A stretch of DNA of 64,000 nucleotides from a bacterium 1XD42-76 (GTDB lineage Bacteria; Bacillota; Clostridia; Lachnospirales; Lachnospiraceae): the NCBI GenBank assembly GCA_009917545.1, contig QZDW01000007.1, positions 62,001-126,000 on the forward strand, written 5' to 3'. A model generated the notes under the pieces. The model saw only the letters and a program-made list of their open reading frames with translations. It ran no database searches and was not told where the DNA came from. Numbering within the stretch: position 1 is the stretch's first letter; the number at the start of each line of letters is the position of its first letter. Below, one piece after another: positions 33,866-42,210 of the stretch. The position numbers and the translations under genes are program-made.

Positions 33866-34848
33866 CCCTGCACCTCCTCTTCCTCCTCATTTTTTTCCCG
33901 TTTCAGCGTCCCCTTCGCTCCCCGGTACTGGGACTTGATCCTGGGATCCACATATGCATACAAAAGATCCACCGCGAGATTGACAAAACTGAATATCACA
34001 GCCAGAATCAGGACACCGCCCTGCACAATGGGATAATTTCTGTTTTTGATGGAATCCACCATGAGTTTCCCGATTCCGGGGACAGAAAAGATCGTTTCCG
34101 TAAGAATCGAGCCGCCAAGCAGCATTCCGAACTGGAGCCCGACCGCTGTGATGACTGGAATCAGGGCGTTCTTAAGCGCATGGAAATAGATCACCACACT
34201 CTCCTTCTGCCCCTTTGACCTGGCTGTCCTGATATAATCCTGTCGGATCACCTCCAGCATACTCGACCGCGTCATACGCATAATGACAGCCGCAGAGCTG
34301 GTTCCCAGCGTCAGAGCAGGAAGAATCATATAGGAAAACGAAGAATAACCGGAGGAAGGCAGCCATCCAAGCTGTACCGAGAATACCAGAATCAGGAGAA
34401 TTCCCATCCAGAAGGCCGGCATAGAGTTCCCGAGAAGGGAAAGCACGGTCGCCACATGGTCAAAAATCGAATACTGCCTGGTGGCGGCAATGATGCCGCA
34501 GGGTACGCCGATACAGAGCGATACCAAAACGCCGGAGGATGCCAGCCGGAGCGTAATCGGGAACCGTTCCATCACCTCGGTCAGAACCGGTTCCCTCGTG
34601 GCATAGGAGATTCCCAGATCTCCGTACAACACGATATCCTTCATATAATTAAGGTATCGTTCCCAGAATCCGGCATTTAGCCCCAGGCTTTCCCTGAGTG
34701 CCTCCACCTCTTTTGCCTCCGCCATTTCGCCGAGAATCATCTTGGCCGGATCTCCGGGAGAGATATACATGAGCAGAAAGACAACGAACGACACTCCGAG
34801 TAATACCGGAATCATCAAAACAAGCCGTTTCATTGTATATTTAAGCAT
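33844..34848 (-). CDS. Oligopeptide ABC transporter permease OppB/DppB type
   Basis: A 334-residue permease with six membrane segments. KRLVLMIPVLLGVSFVVFLL at the N-terminus followed by YISPGDPAK is the OppB hallmark, and RTARSKGQKESVVIYFHALKN is the ATPase-contact loop. The C-terminus carries an unusual charged tail (REKNEEEEEVQGCRKRRS), partly created by the overlap with the oppC SD region. The ATG at 34848 has AGAGGTG upstream; the frame to 34890 would start inside the preceding hairpin. It follows the binding-protein gene. Confidence 0.92.
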   Translation of the reverse strand: MLKYTMKRLVLMIPVLLGVSFVVFLLMYISPGDPAKMILGEMAEAKEVEALRESLGLNAGFWERYLNYMKDIVLYGDLGISYATREPVLTEVMERFPITLRLASSGVLVSLCIGVPCGIIAATRQYSIFDHVATVLSLLGNSMPAFWMGILLILVFSVQLGWLPSSGYSSFSYMILPALTLGTSSAAVIMRMTRSSMLEVIRQDYIRTARSKGQKESVVIYFHALKNALIPVITAVGLQFGMLLGGSILTETIFSVPGIGKLMVDSIKNRNYPIVQGGVLILAVIFSFVNLAVDLLYAYVDPRIKSQYRGAKGTLKREKNEEEEEVQGCRKRRS

Positions 34849-34869
34849 TTTTTCACCTCTCTTACAGGG

Positions 34870-34907
34870 AAAGGGCCGGCCGGCTGTCATGCCCGCGCCG
34901 GCCCTTT
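34870..34907 (-). terminator. Attenuator-type hairpin between binding protein and permease genes
   Basis: AAAGGGCCGGC (34870-34880) is the perfect inverse of GCCGGCCCTTT (34897-34907). It lies between the SBP stop and the oppB start. Such hairpins often keep binding-protein message in excess over permease message. The T tract is short, so partial read-through is expected. Confidence 0.7.
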
Positions 34908-34920
34908 GTGGTCTGCCGCA

Positions 34921-36522
34921 TTATTTTTTCCATTCATAGGTCCACGGTTCAAAGTTATACGGCGTATATTCGATCGGCATCAGTTCATTCGAGTAAGCGT
35001 AAACGTTGACTCCCTGCCAGTAATATGTCGCCGGACAGTAGTCCACCAGCTCTTTCTGAAGGTCAATGTAGATCTGTTCGCGTTTGCTATCATCCAGCTC
35101 CTTTCGTCCTGCCTCAAGGAGTTCATCGACTCTGGGGTTATCCGTATGGGAATAGTTGGAAGCGCCGATCATCGAGGAGTGGTACAGGCCGTAAAGCGTA
35201 TTGTCAGGATCGCCATTGCTGACCCAGCCAAAGAAGCAGACGTCATACTCGCCGGTATTGACGGCGTCGTAGTAGGCGGCATATTCAAGCGTCGTGACCG
35301 TTGCCCTGACACCAATCTTGGCCCAGGAATTCTGCACGACCTGCGCAGCGTCGATTCTTGCCTGATTCTCGTTCGTGTATATCTTAATATCAAATCCATC
35401 CGGATAGCCTGCCTCTGCAAGCAGCGCTTTGGCCGCCTCGAGATCATAATCTGCCACGTCCAGTTCTTCCGTCGCGTACGTCGTTGTGGACACCATCGGT
35501 CCCACACCAAGCCCGCCGATTCCATTATAGGCCGCAATGCGGATGGCTTCTTTATCAACCGCCATGCCCAGCGCTTTTCTCACTCTCACATCGTGAAACG
35601 GAGCTTTCTGTGTATTGTAGCACACATACTGGATCGTAAAATTCGGGCCCATCAATAATGACATCTTACTGTCACTGTCAACACGCTCGATATCCGTGGT
35701 GGGGATATCATAGGAAAAATGGGCCCCTCCGGTCTCCAGCTCGATTGTGCGGTTTGCATTTTCCGTAATCGTTTTCCAGACCATGTTCTTGATTTTGGCC
35801 GGTTCGCCCCAATACTCGTCGTTTCTGACAAAAGTAACGCTCTCGCCGTTGACACAGCCTACGTATTTATAAGGGCCGGTTCCGATTGGATTTTTGGAGA
35901 TATCGGCCGTATCGGCATCCTGATAGAGGGCGGAAGGCAGGATAGAAAGCCCCAGCTGCGAATATGCGGAATACGCAGACGCATTGGGATATTTATATCC
36001 GACGATAAGCGTATGGTCGTCCTCGATCACGATGTCATCCGTATTGATAAAGGCCGCCTTCGAGGACACATGGGAGGAATTCGCTGCCCGGATTAAGGAC
36101 CACCTGACATCCTCTGCCGTCATGGCATCGCCGTTGTGGAACTTAACGTTTTTGCGGAGGTGGAATTTCAGATGGGTGTCATCGACATACTCCCACTGTT
36201 CCGCCAGTACCGGCACATAATTTCCTGCCGGGTCAATCTTCATCAGGGTCTCAAAAATCATTCCTGCCGGTCTTGACGAAAAGACGTCGCTCTGGTTCTG
36301 GATATCAAGTGTCTGGGGATACGCGCCGTGGGTAATCACCAGAGTCTTTGTCTCATTCAGATCATCCGGCGCACCGGCAGGCGCAGCAGTCTCCGCCGTT
36401 TTGGCTGCCTCGCCGGCTGCGCTCCCTGCTGTGCCTGCTGCCGGGTTTTCCTTTTTCATGCATCCGCTCAGGGCGCCCACCATAATCAGCCCTGCCAATG
36501 CGAGTCGTATTCCTTTTTTCAT
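34921..36522 (-). CDS. Peptide ABC transporter substrate-binding lipoprotein (SBP family 5)
   Basis: A 533-residue lipoprotein. Its signal peptide ends in a lipobox, VGALSGC (Cys near residue 21), followed by an Ala/Gly/Thr-rich linker. The mature part shows family 5 landmarks: LKFHLRKNVKFHNGDAMTAE (near 120), PIGTGPYKYV and a late YDVCFFGWVSNGDPDNTLYG block. It captures peptides outside the membrane for the OppBCDF genes downstream. The ATG at 36522 has AAAGGGGAG upstream; a longer frame to 36702 has no signal peptide and is rejected. Confidence 0.92.
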   Translation of the reverse strand: MKKGIRLALAGLIMVGALSGCMKKENPAAGTAGSAAGEAAKTAETAAPAGAPDDLNETKTLVITHGAYPQTLDIQNQSDVFSSRPAGMIFETLMKIDPAGNYVPVLAEQWEYVDDTHLKFHLRKNVKFHNGDAMTAEDVRWSLIRAANSSHVSSKAAFINTDDIVIEDDHTLIVGYKYPNASAYSAYSQLGLSILPSALYQDADTADISKNPIGTGPYKYVGCVNGESVTFVRNDEYWGEPAKIKNMVWKTITENANRTIELETGGAHFSYDIPTTDIERVDSDSKMSLLMGPNFTIQYVCYNTQKAPFHDVRVRKALGMAVDKEAIRIAAYNGIGGLGVGPMVSTTTYATEELDVADYDLEAAKALLAEAGYPDGFDIKIYTNENQARIDAAQVVQNSWAKIGVRATVTTLEYAAYYDAVNTGEYDVCFFGWVSNGDPDNTLYGLYHSSMIGASNYSHTDNPRVDELLEAGRKELDDSKREQIYIDLQKELVDYCPATYYWQGVNVYAYSNELMPIEYTPYNFEPWTYEWKK

Positions 36523-36620
36523 AAACTGCTCCCCTTTCCTCATACTGTTTGCTTCTATGCCTGTGATCACGCGGCTGTCCGCACGATTCCACATGCTGAC
36601 AGCCGGCCGCGTCTGCTTTC

Positions 36621-38351
36621 CTACGCTTCCATCCCCCAGTGCAAAAGCTGGACGTCGATCGCTTCGATGAGCTTTCTCATTTCTGCAAGCTGACGGTTGC
36701 ACTGACGCCGGAAATCCGTCTGGTACATGAGATACGTCTCAGGCGTTGTATTTTCTCTGGTAACGCCCTTCAGCGACTGGAAAATGTGCAGATCGGAATA
36801 GCCACCGTATGCGGGATCATGGTAGTAAGGGCTCCCATATGTATAGCAAAGCCGCACCATCCCTCCGGCCACCTTTTTTAAGATCCGGTCGCTGTTTTCA
36901 CTGGTCCGGGAAACAGCCTGTTCTAACCGTGAAAGTGCTGCCTGAAGCTCCTGAAGCCGGTCCATGACGCACTGCGGATCAAAATCCGTGCTGCACTGGC
37001 TTTGTATTTCTCTGAGCATGGCTTCCATGCGTCTTGCAAACCGCAGCGGATCCACCGGAAGCCGGTCTGCCTGTACAACCTCCCACACCAGCTTCAGATT
37101 GATCCTGGCATCCCGGAGCAGAAAGCTCTCATCGACCTTATCGAGCGTATCCGCCTTGGAATGCCACCACGGTGCATAGCTCGATGCCCACTGTGCGTAT
37201 TCCCCGTCTCTCTTCGAGCCAAACCGTGAAAGCATGCTGATCGGTACGCCGACACCGCTGAAGGATTCATCCCCGGCTCTGGTAAGCCCTGCCTCCAATA
37301 CCGGGCGTACACCGGAAAATTCTTCGATAATCTCCTCAGAAAGCCCTTCCCGCTCCATCAGGCTCGTCCCTCTGGAGACCAGCTCGTCATTCTTACCGCC
37401 GATCAAATCCAGATTGATATGGGCAACACAGTTCCGGTCAAGATCCTCCCAATTCTGGTCAACATACCAGGAGGAGCCGGCATACCGTCCGTCTGAATGC
37501 CCGGACCAGAAAGCAATCTTTACTCCACGTTTCAGCTCTGCCCGGTGCTGATAGAGAATCCTTGCACATTCCAGTGTCGCCGCGTTGGCTGTCGCATTAT
37601 CGGTAATGCCCTCATACCAGGAATCATAATGTCCTGACAGCAATACATAGGATTCGCTTTTCCCAGGAATCGACACCACCGGCATGGATGTTTTTATCAC
37701 TCTGTCATCCATTTGGATGGAAATCGTTCCTTTACACGTTCCCTGCGTGCACAGCCGCTTGAGCGCAAGCCCCGTCTCATTCGTCACAGCTACGTAGGGA
37801 ATCCGGGGATACCGGTGCATGTCGTGGATGGTCGGGTTTCCCCATACCGTGCCGATCGTCATATGATGGAGAAGCGGTTCCGTCTGCGGCCAGATGATAA
37901 TCAGACCCAGCGCTCCGGCATTATGTGCTGCCCTGGCAAAATCACCGGATGTTTCATTTGTCAGCACGAGCTTTCCGCGGAACTTTTCAAGGCGTTTCAG
38001 ATTATCAAGCTCCTGAAGGCGCCCCCGTTCGCTGTCGGTATCATAATACAGCTCCCCGCACAGCCTGTCTGCCGCACCGCTGTACACAGCCGCCATCGCC
38101 TCGTACGTTTTACCGCCCGCCTCCAGGCTGGCACTCACGGGAAGGCTCCGGTAACAATCATAACTCAAAATTTCACATGGCACCCCATCCCGTTCCAGGC
38201 ACGATTTTATGTAGCGTACTGACTCTTCCCCCTGTTCAGAACCGCTGTAACGGTGCAAATGGCTAAAGCATTCCAGTGTTTCCCTCATCCGTTCCAGGGA
38301 AATCTCCCCTGCCAGAGCGGTTCCGGTCGTTTCGGTGATTTCGTTGCTCAT
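36621..38351 (-). CDS. M28-family metallopeptidase with PA-type insert
   Basis: A 576-residue zinc aminopeptidase-like enzyme. A PA-like insert is seen around residues 90-215 (KLVLTNETSGDFARAAHNAG). The catalytic part has LLSGHYDSWYEG (about 242, first zinc histidine and aspartate), ITDNATANAATLE, IAFWSGHSDGRY, and HINLDLIGGKNDE. No signal peptide is visible, so it is probably cytosolic and cuts imported peptides. It is the first gene of the minus-strand operon leading into SBP-oppBCDF, with AAGGAGGG before the ATG. A hairpin (GGCTGTC with GACAGCC, about 36572-36605) separates it from the SBP gene. Confidence 0.85.
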   Translation of the reverse strand: MSNEITETTGTALAGEISLERMRETLECFSHLHRYSGSEQGEESVRYIKSCLERDGVPCEILSYDCYRSLPVSASLEAGGKTYEAMAAVYSGAADRLCGELYYDTDSERGRLQELDNLKRLEKFRGKLVLTNETSGDFARAAHNAGALGLIIIWPQTEPLLHHMTIGTVWGNPTIHDMHRYPRIPYVAVTNETGLALKRLCTQGTCKGTISIQMDDRVIKTSMPVVSIPGKSESYVLLSGHYDSWYEGITDNATANAATLECARILYQHRAELKRGVKIAFWSGHSDGRYAGSSWYVDQNWEDLDRNCVAHINLDLIGGKNDELVSRGTSLMEREGLSEEIIEEFSGVRPVLEAGLTRAGDESFSGVGVPISMLSRFGSKRDGEYAQWASSYAPWWHSKADTLDKVDESFLLRDARINLKLVWEVVQADRLPVDPLRFARRMEAMLREIQSQCSTDFDPQCVMDRLQELQAALSRLEQAVSRTSENSDRILKKVAGGMVRLCYTYGSPYYHDPAYGGYSDLHIFQSLKGVTRENTTPETYLMYQTDFRRQCNRQLAEMRKLIEAIDVQLLHWGMEA

Positions 38352-38406
38352 TTGGTTCCCTCCTTATGTGAATATTTCCCATAACTCTTAATTCGTTTCT
38401 GAAAAT

Positions 38407-38435
38407 AACATAGCACATATTTTGATACGTGTCAA
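38407..38435 (-). promoter_or_regulatory. Peptide operon promoter with LacI-type operator
   Basis: On the minus strand TTGACA (38430-38435), 17 bases, and TATGTT (38407-38412). The near-palindrome TTGATACGTGTCAA (38422-38435) covers the -35 box. Its core ATACGTGTCAA is also in the divergent regulator promoter. The remaining part of the 335-base gap is AT-rich with no gene. Confidence 0.75.
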
Positions 38436-38627
38436 TTAATATTTATAGAAAATTCTTTCTTTTTGTCGATATTTTTAGCATGTTATTGTGATATCAGTCA
38501 ATTATTCAGGATTTCATCCTTGATTTCGAATGTTTTTCGTTCTTTTTTCCTTTATCTTCGCTCTTTTCAACTTATATTTCTTCAATTTTTCTTCTTCTAT
38601 CCATAAAAAGCCGATTTATATTTCGAT

Positions 38628-38656
38628 TTGATTTATACGTGTCAATATCGTATAAT
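38628..38656 (+). promoter_or_regulatory. Promoter of the LacI-SBP regulator with shared operator
   Basis: TTGATT (38628-38633), 17 bases, TATAAT (38651-38656). TTTATACGTGTCAA (38632-38645) fills the spacer and shares ATACGTGTCAA with the operator at 38422-38435, in the same orientation on the plus strand. Autoregulation plus control of the divergent operon is the simplest reading. Confidence 0.75.
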
Positions 38657-38686
38657 GTAAAAAAACAGGCACAGCGGAGGACTCTT

Positions 38687-40894
38687 ATGTCTACAATGAA
38701 TGATATCGCGAAACTGGCCGGCGTTTCCCAGGGAACCGTCTCCAATGTACTCAATAACCGTGGAAATGTCTCAGCTAAAAAAATCAAGCTTGTACAGGAT
38801 GCAGCCCGCCAGGTCGGCTATATCATGAATGCCCCGGCTCATCAGCTTCGCAGCTCCTCCGTACTCTCCAAAACAGTCGGCGTAATTCTCCCTGACATTA
38901 CGGACGCCAAGTACGCTGCTCTGTATTCTGCCATGCAGTCCTTTTGGCAGAACCGCGGCTACCAGGTCTCCCTGTGGATCACGAACGATACCCCTTATTA
39001 TGAAAAAGAGGCGATTGCTGCCGCCACTGCTGCCAGAGTCAGCGGTATTCTCAGCATCACCTGCCTGAAAGAGCCTAATGCCTCCTATCAGACGATAAGA
39101 CAGTACGGCGGACACGTCATCTACGTAGAACGCGAGGAGCCGGACGCCTGTCCTTATATCGGTTTTGATTATGAAAAGGCTGGTTATGAAATGGCCGGGC
39201 GCATTCTCGCGCTCGGATACCATTCTGCCCTGCTCGTACTCGGACTCTCTTTTTTCTCGAACGAGCTTCTGTTTGAGCATGGATTTTCCAAAAGAATCGC
39301 CGAAAAAAATGCCGCCGACTTTCACTGGAGTACCTGCCGGACCAATCTGTCCACAGCATTCCAGTCCGCGTTTCAGCTGTTTGAAAATGGTGTTTTTCCC
39401 GACTGCATCGTTTTATCCGGCAAAAGCCTCCATGAACAGACCGCCCAGGCGCTGACCGAAAAATTTTCCTGCCCGCTTCCTCCTATGCTCTCCCTCACGA
39501 CAAGCCGGCTGGAAGCTCAGTGTAATCCCGACTGCTACTGCATGGATTATTCCGTCCTCTCCACAGAGGCCAGCCGCATGCTGCTGGCCGCATTTGAAGG
39601 AAATAAGGATCCCCAAACGTGCATCCGTCTTACCGGGGGCGGCTTCATCCCCAGACGCCGGCCCTCGTATTCCTCTGCTCACGGGATTTCCCTCCACGTT
39701 CTGCTCCCACAGGGGCAGTCCGCGGCCGCGATCATGGAGATGACGCCCCGGTTTACTCAGGAAACAAAGATCGAGATTAATTATGTCACACTTCCTCTCG
39801 AAGAACTGACGACCGTCCTGTCGCAGATGAACGGGAACCATTTTTTTGACGTGATACGAACCAACATCACCACGACGCCCCGGTTCCCCGAAGGCGTTCT
39901 GAGACCGATTCCGACAGAGCTCTTTCAGTCTCTGACCGCCAGTATGTATCCCGCCATTGTACAGAGCTTTTCCTACAGCCAGGGCCAGGCCTGCGCCGTC
40001 CCCTTTGACATTGCGCTGTCTTTTTACGCCTACCGGGAGGATCTTTTTTCCGATCCCGTCGTCATGAGGACTTATTTTGAAACGTATAACCGCAGCCTTG
40101 CGCTGCCGGAGGATTTCGACACGTTTAACCAGATCGCGGCCTTTTTCTGCCGTTCCCACAATCCAGACTCCCCTGTCCCCTACGGGACGACCGGGCCGTC
40201 CAATGATATGGCTCTGATTTTTACGCATTTTCTGCTGATCTACCGCAATCTGGGCGGACGTCTGGCAGATACGGACGGCCATTTCTGCTTTGACCGGGAT
40301 CTCGCGCTGCGGGCGATCCGGCTGCAAATAGAGCTCATACCCTGGTCGCTTTCCTTTCAGAGCAGCCGCCGGGACTTCGGCGTCTCTAATTTCATTGAGG
40401 GAAAAACCGCTCTGGAAATCGTTTCCACCTCCCACGCTTCGAGGCTTCTGGAGCTGAAGCGCAGCTCAATAAGCGGTGTGCTCGGCGTCGGGAGCCTGCC
40501 TGCCTGTACCTCCACTTTTGGAGGCGGTTCCCTGGCAATCCCTGTCGGTTCCCGCCAGCCCCAAGCCGCGGAGGCGTATATTCAGTGGGCGTGCGGGTAC
40601 GAGCAGGCATATCTCTTCACACTGTTAGGCGGAACTACCCCGCATCGGCAGATTTATTCGGAATATGATATTCTGGATCTGTACCCCTGGTTCCGGATCA
40701 TGGATGAGGGAATCCAGGATGCTTACCCGCATCCGGAGCTTGATATCTTTGACCGCTATCAGCTCGAACGCTTCATGGGCTTTACGCTCCGCAATATCTA
40801 TCTCGGCGTCATTCCATTAGAGCACTGCCTGGATGTACTCGAACAGGGAATGCGGTCGTATCTTGTAGGGGATCTTTCAGAGTATAGCCATTAG
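38687..40894 (+). CDS. LacI-type regulator fused to an extracellular-type solute-binding domain
   Basis: A 735-residue protein with three parts. Residues 3-50 are a LacI HTH with hinge (MNDIAKLAGVSQGTVSNVLN). Residues about 60-335 are the LacI/PBP1 sensor domain (VGVILPDITDAKYAALYSAM, then ALLVLG...). Residues about 340-735 look like an SBP family 1 (sugar-type) binding protein: SLHVLLPQGQSAAAIMEMTP, FFDVIRTNITTTPRFPEG, a hinge with GKTALEIVSTS and FGGGSLAIPVGSRQPQAAEA near the end. There is no signal peptide, so both ligand domains are in the cytosol. The ATG follows GGAGG by six bases. The divergent position and shared operators point to control of the peptide operon. Confidence 0.85.
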   Translation: MSTMNDIAKLAGVSQGTVSNVLNNRGNVSAKKIKLVQDAARQVGYIMNAPAHQLRSSSVLSKTVGVILPDITDAKYAALYSAMQSFWQNRGYQVSLWITNDTPYYEKEAIAAATAARVSGILSITCLKEPNASYQTIRQYGGHVIYVEREEPDACPYIGFDYEKAGYEMAGRILALGYHSALLVLGLSFFSNELLFEHGFSKRIAEKNAADFHWSTCRTNLSTAFQSAFQLFENGVFPDCIVLSGKSLHEQTAQALTEKFSCPLPPMLSLTTSRLEAQCNPDCYCMDYSVLSTEASRMLLAAFEGNKDPQTCIRLTGGGFIPRRRPSYSSAHGISLHVLLPQGQSAAAIMEMTPRFTQETKIEINYVTLPLEELTTVLSQMNGNHFFDVIRTNITTTPRFPEGVLRPIPTELFQSLTASMYPAIVQSFSYSQGQACAVPFDIALSFYAYREDLFSDPVVMRTYFETYNRSLALPEDFDTFNQIAAFFCRSHNPDSPVPYGTTGPSNDMALIFTHFLLIYRNLGGRLADTDGHFCFDRDLALRAIRLQIELIPWSLSFQSSRRDFGVSNFIEGKTALEIVSTSHASRLLELKRSSISGVLGVGSLPACTSTFGGGSLAIPVGSRQPQAAEAYIQWACGYEQAYLFTLLGGTTPHRQIYSEYDILDLYPWFRIMDEGIQDAYPHPELDIFDRYQLERFMGFTLRNIYLGVIPLEHCLDVLEQGMRSYLVGDLSEYSH

Positions 40895-40942
40895 CAGGCG
40901 GGTATGCGTACCAGTGAGCAAAAAACAGGAAAGGGCAAAGAA

Positions 40943-41188
40943 ATGAAAATAGACATCGCAGGCTCTGTAGCCAGCGGAAAAACAACATTGGCGGAATCTA
41001 TCTCAAGAAACTACCAGATTCCCTGCTATGAAAAGGACAACATCGTGTGGTCCGGAACCGCACAGGGAGACGTAAAGCGTACACCGAAGGAACGGGACGA
41101 GCTCTTTCAATCCATTATAAGCGTCTCCTCTCGTTTCGCGAAAAAGTATACGTTTTCCGGCGAAATCAGGAGGCCGCCGCCTTTGTAG
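40943..41188 (+). pseudogene. Truncated P-loop (adenylate-kinase-like) NTPase
   Basis: An 81-residue frame: KIDIAGSVASGKTTLAESIS has a Walker A (GSVASGKTT), then YEKDNIVWSGTAQGDVKRTP as in FlaR/topology-modulation kinases, which are usually about 170-180 residues. The similarity stops at about residue 66 and the rest (FAKKYTFSGEIRRPPPL) looks like unrelated sequence, so the 3' half is lost. It begins about 50 bases after the LacI-SBP gene. No Walker B or lid remains. Confidence 0.6.
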
Positions 41189-41251
41189 ACCGTACCTTCT
41201 CCGAAAAATAACAGCCAGGAGGCAGTGCTCCCGTACCGCAAATCTGTCGAA

Positions 41252-41284
41252 AGGGGCTGAAACCGGCTTTCGCCGGCAGCCCCT
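41252..41284 (-). terminator. Terminator of the second Opp operon
   Basis: AGGGGCTG (41252-41259) is the inverse of CAGCCCCT (41277-41284), with an inner CCGGC/GCCGG pair. On the minus strand it is followed by TTTCG. It lies 30 bases after the MBL gene. Confidence 0.7.
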
Positions 41285-41313
41285 CACCTGCAAAAATTTC
41301 CCTGTTGTATTCT

Positions 41314-42192
41314 TTATTTTTCCGGATTCAGACTGCGGATCCCGTCCGGATTGAACAGCACCCAGCTGATTCCGTCGAGGGACGCCGCCGTCATGGTCGG
41401 CTCCTGTCCCGGCATTTTCTTCATCGGATTTTCCAGCTCCATGATATTGGCCGTCCCGGCGACCAGATCCTTACAGCACTGAATCGCGTTCGGCATTACC
41501 GTCGGAGAGAGCGGGCCGCCTACTGCGCGGTAATCATGGTGGGAGTTCATCATTACGTCATAGCGGTCTCTCATATTCCAGATGCGCTCCAGATTCTTCC
41601 CGGCTTCCTCGGTGCTGACAAAATTCGCATCGCCGGGAGCTGTCCGGAAAATGAGATGGTTGTTGCAGGCGTCGCCGCAGAACAGGATCCGGTTCTGATC
41701 GTCGATGGCGACCATTTCGCCCGGCGTATGCCCGGCACACTCATAGAAGGTCAGCGTGCGGCCGCCAAGGTCAAAGACCTGACCGTCGGTCAGGGGCTTA
41801 ATCACCGGAGTTTTCGGCCATTCGCAGATATCTTCTTCCACATGATAGGCATAATATTTATGCTCACGTCTGGAAATCATCTGCGCGTAGGAGCGTCTCT
41901 GCTCCAGGGCCGGCGGGAACGGATACAGGCCGCAGTCCTTCTGATTCATGTACACCTCGTCAAACCATCCGGCTCCGCCGACATGGTCCATGTGCGCGTG
42001 GGTGAGCACGACATCATAGGGCTTATCCGTCAGATCCTCCACCAGGCCGCGGATATCCCCGACGCCTGTCCCGGTATCCAGAAGAAGCGCTCTCTCGGTT
42101 CCCACAAACAGGAACACGGAAACACAGTCAAACTCATCAATCTCATAGGTATTTGGTGCAAATTCGAACCAGGGCATCTTTTTTGTTCTCAT
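41314..42192 (-). CDS. MBL-fold metallo-hydrolase
   Basis: A 292-residue metallo-beta-lactamase-fold hydrolase. The metal motif HxHxDH is in VVLTHAHMDHVGGAGW (about residue 84), with YECAGHTPGE and ILFCGDACNN supplying the third histidine and bridging aspartate, and a late NSHHDYR. Length is normal for glyoxalase-II-like or lactonase-like members. It has GGGAGGG before the ATG, is cytosolic, and is the last gene of the operon with the ceramidase-like enzyme 18 bases before it. The substrate is unknown. Confidence 0.9.
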   Translation of the reverse strand: MRTKKMPWFEFAPNTYEIDEFDCVSVFLFVGTERALLLDTGTGVGDIRGLVEDLTDKPYDVVLTHAHMDHVGGAGWFDEVYMNQKDCGLYPFPPALEQRRSYAQMISRREHKYYAYHVEEDICEWPKTPVIKPLTDGQVFDLGGRTLTFYECAGHTPGEMVAIDDQNRILFCGDACNNHLIFRTAPGDANFVSTEEAGKNLERIWNMRDRYDVMMNSHHDYRAVGGPLSPTVMPNAIQCCKDLVAGTANIMELENPMKKMPGQEPTMTAASLDGISWVLFNPDGIRSLNPEK

Positions 42193-42210
42193 TTTCTTTC
42201 CCTCCCGATA

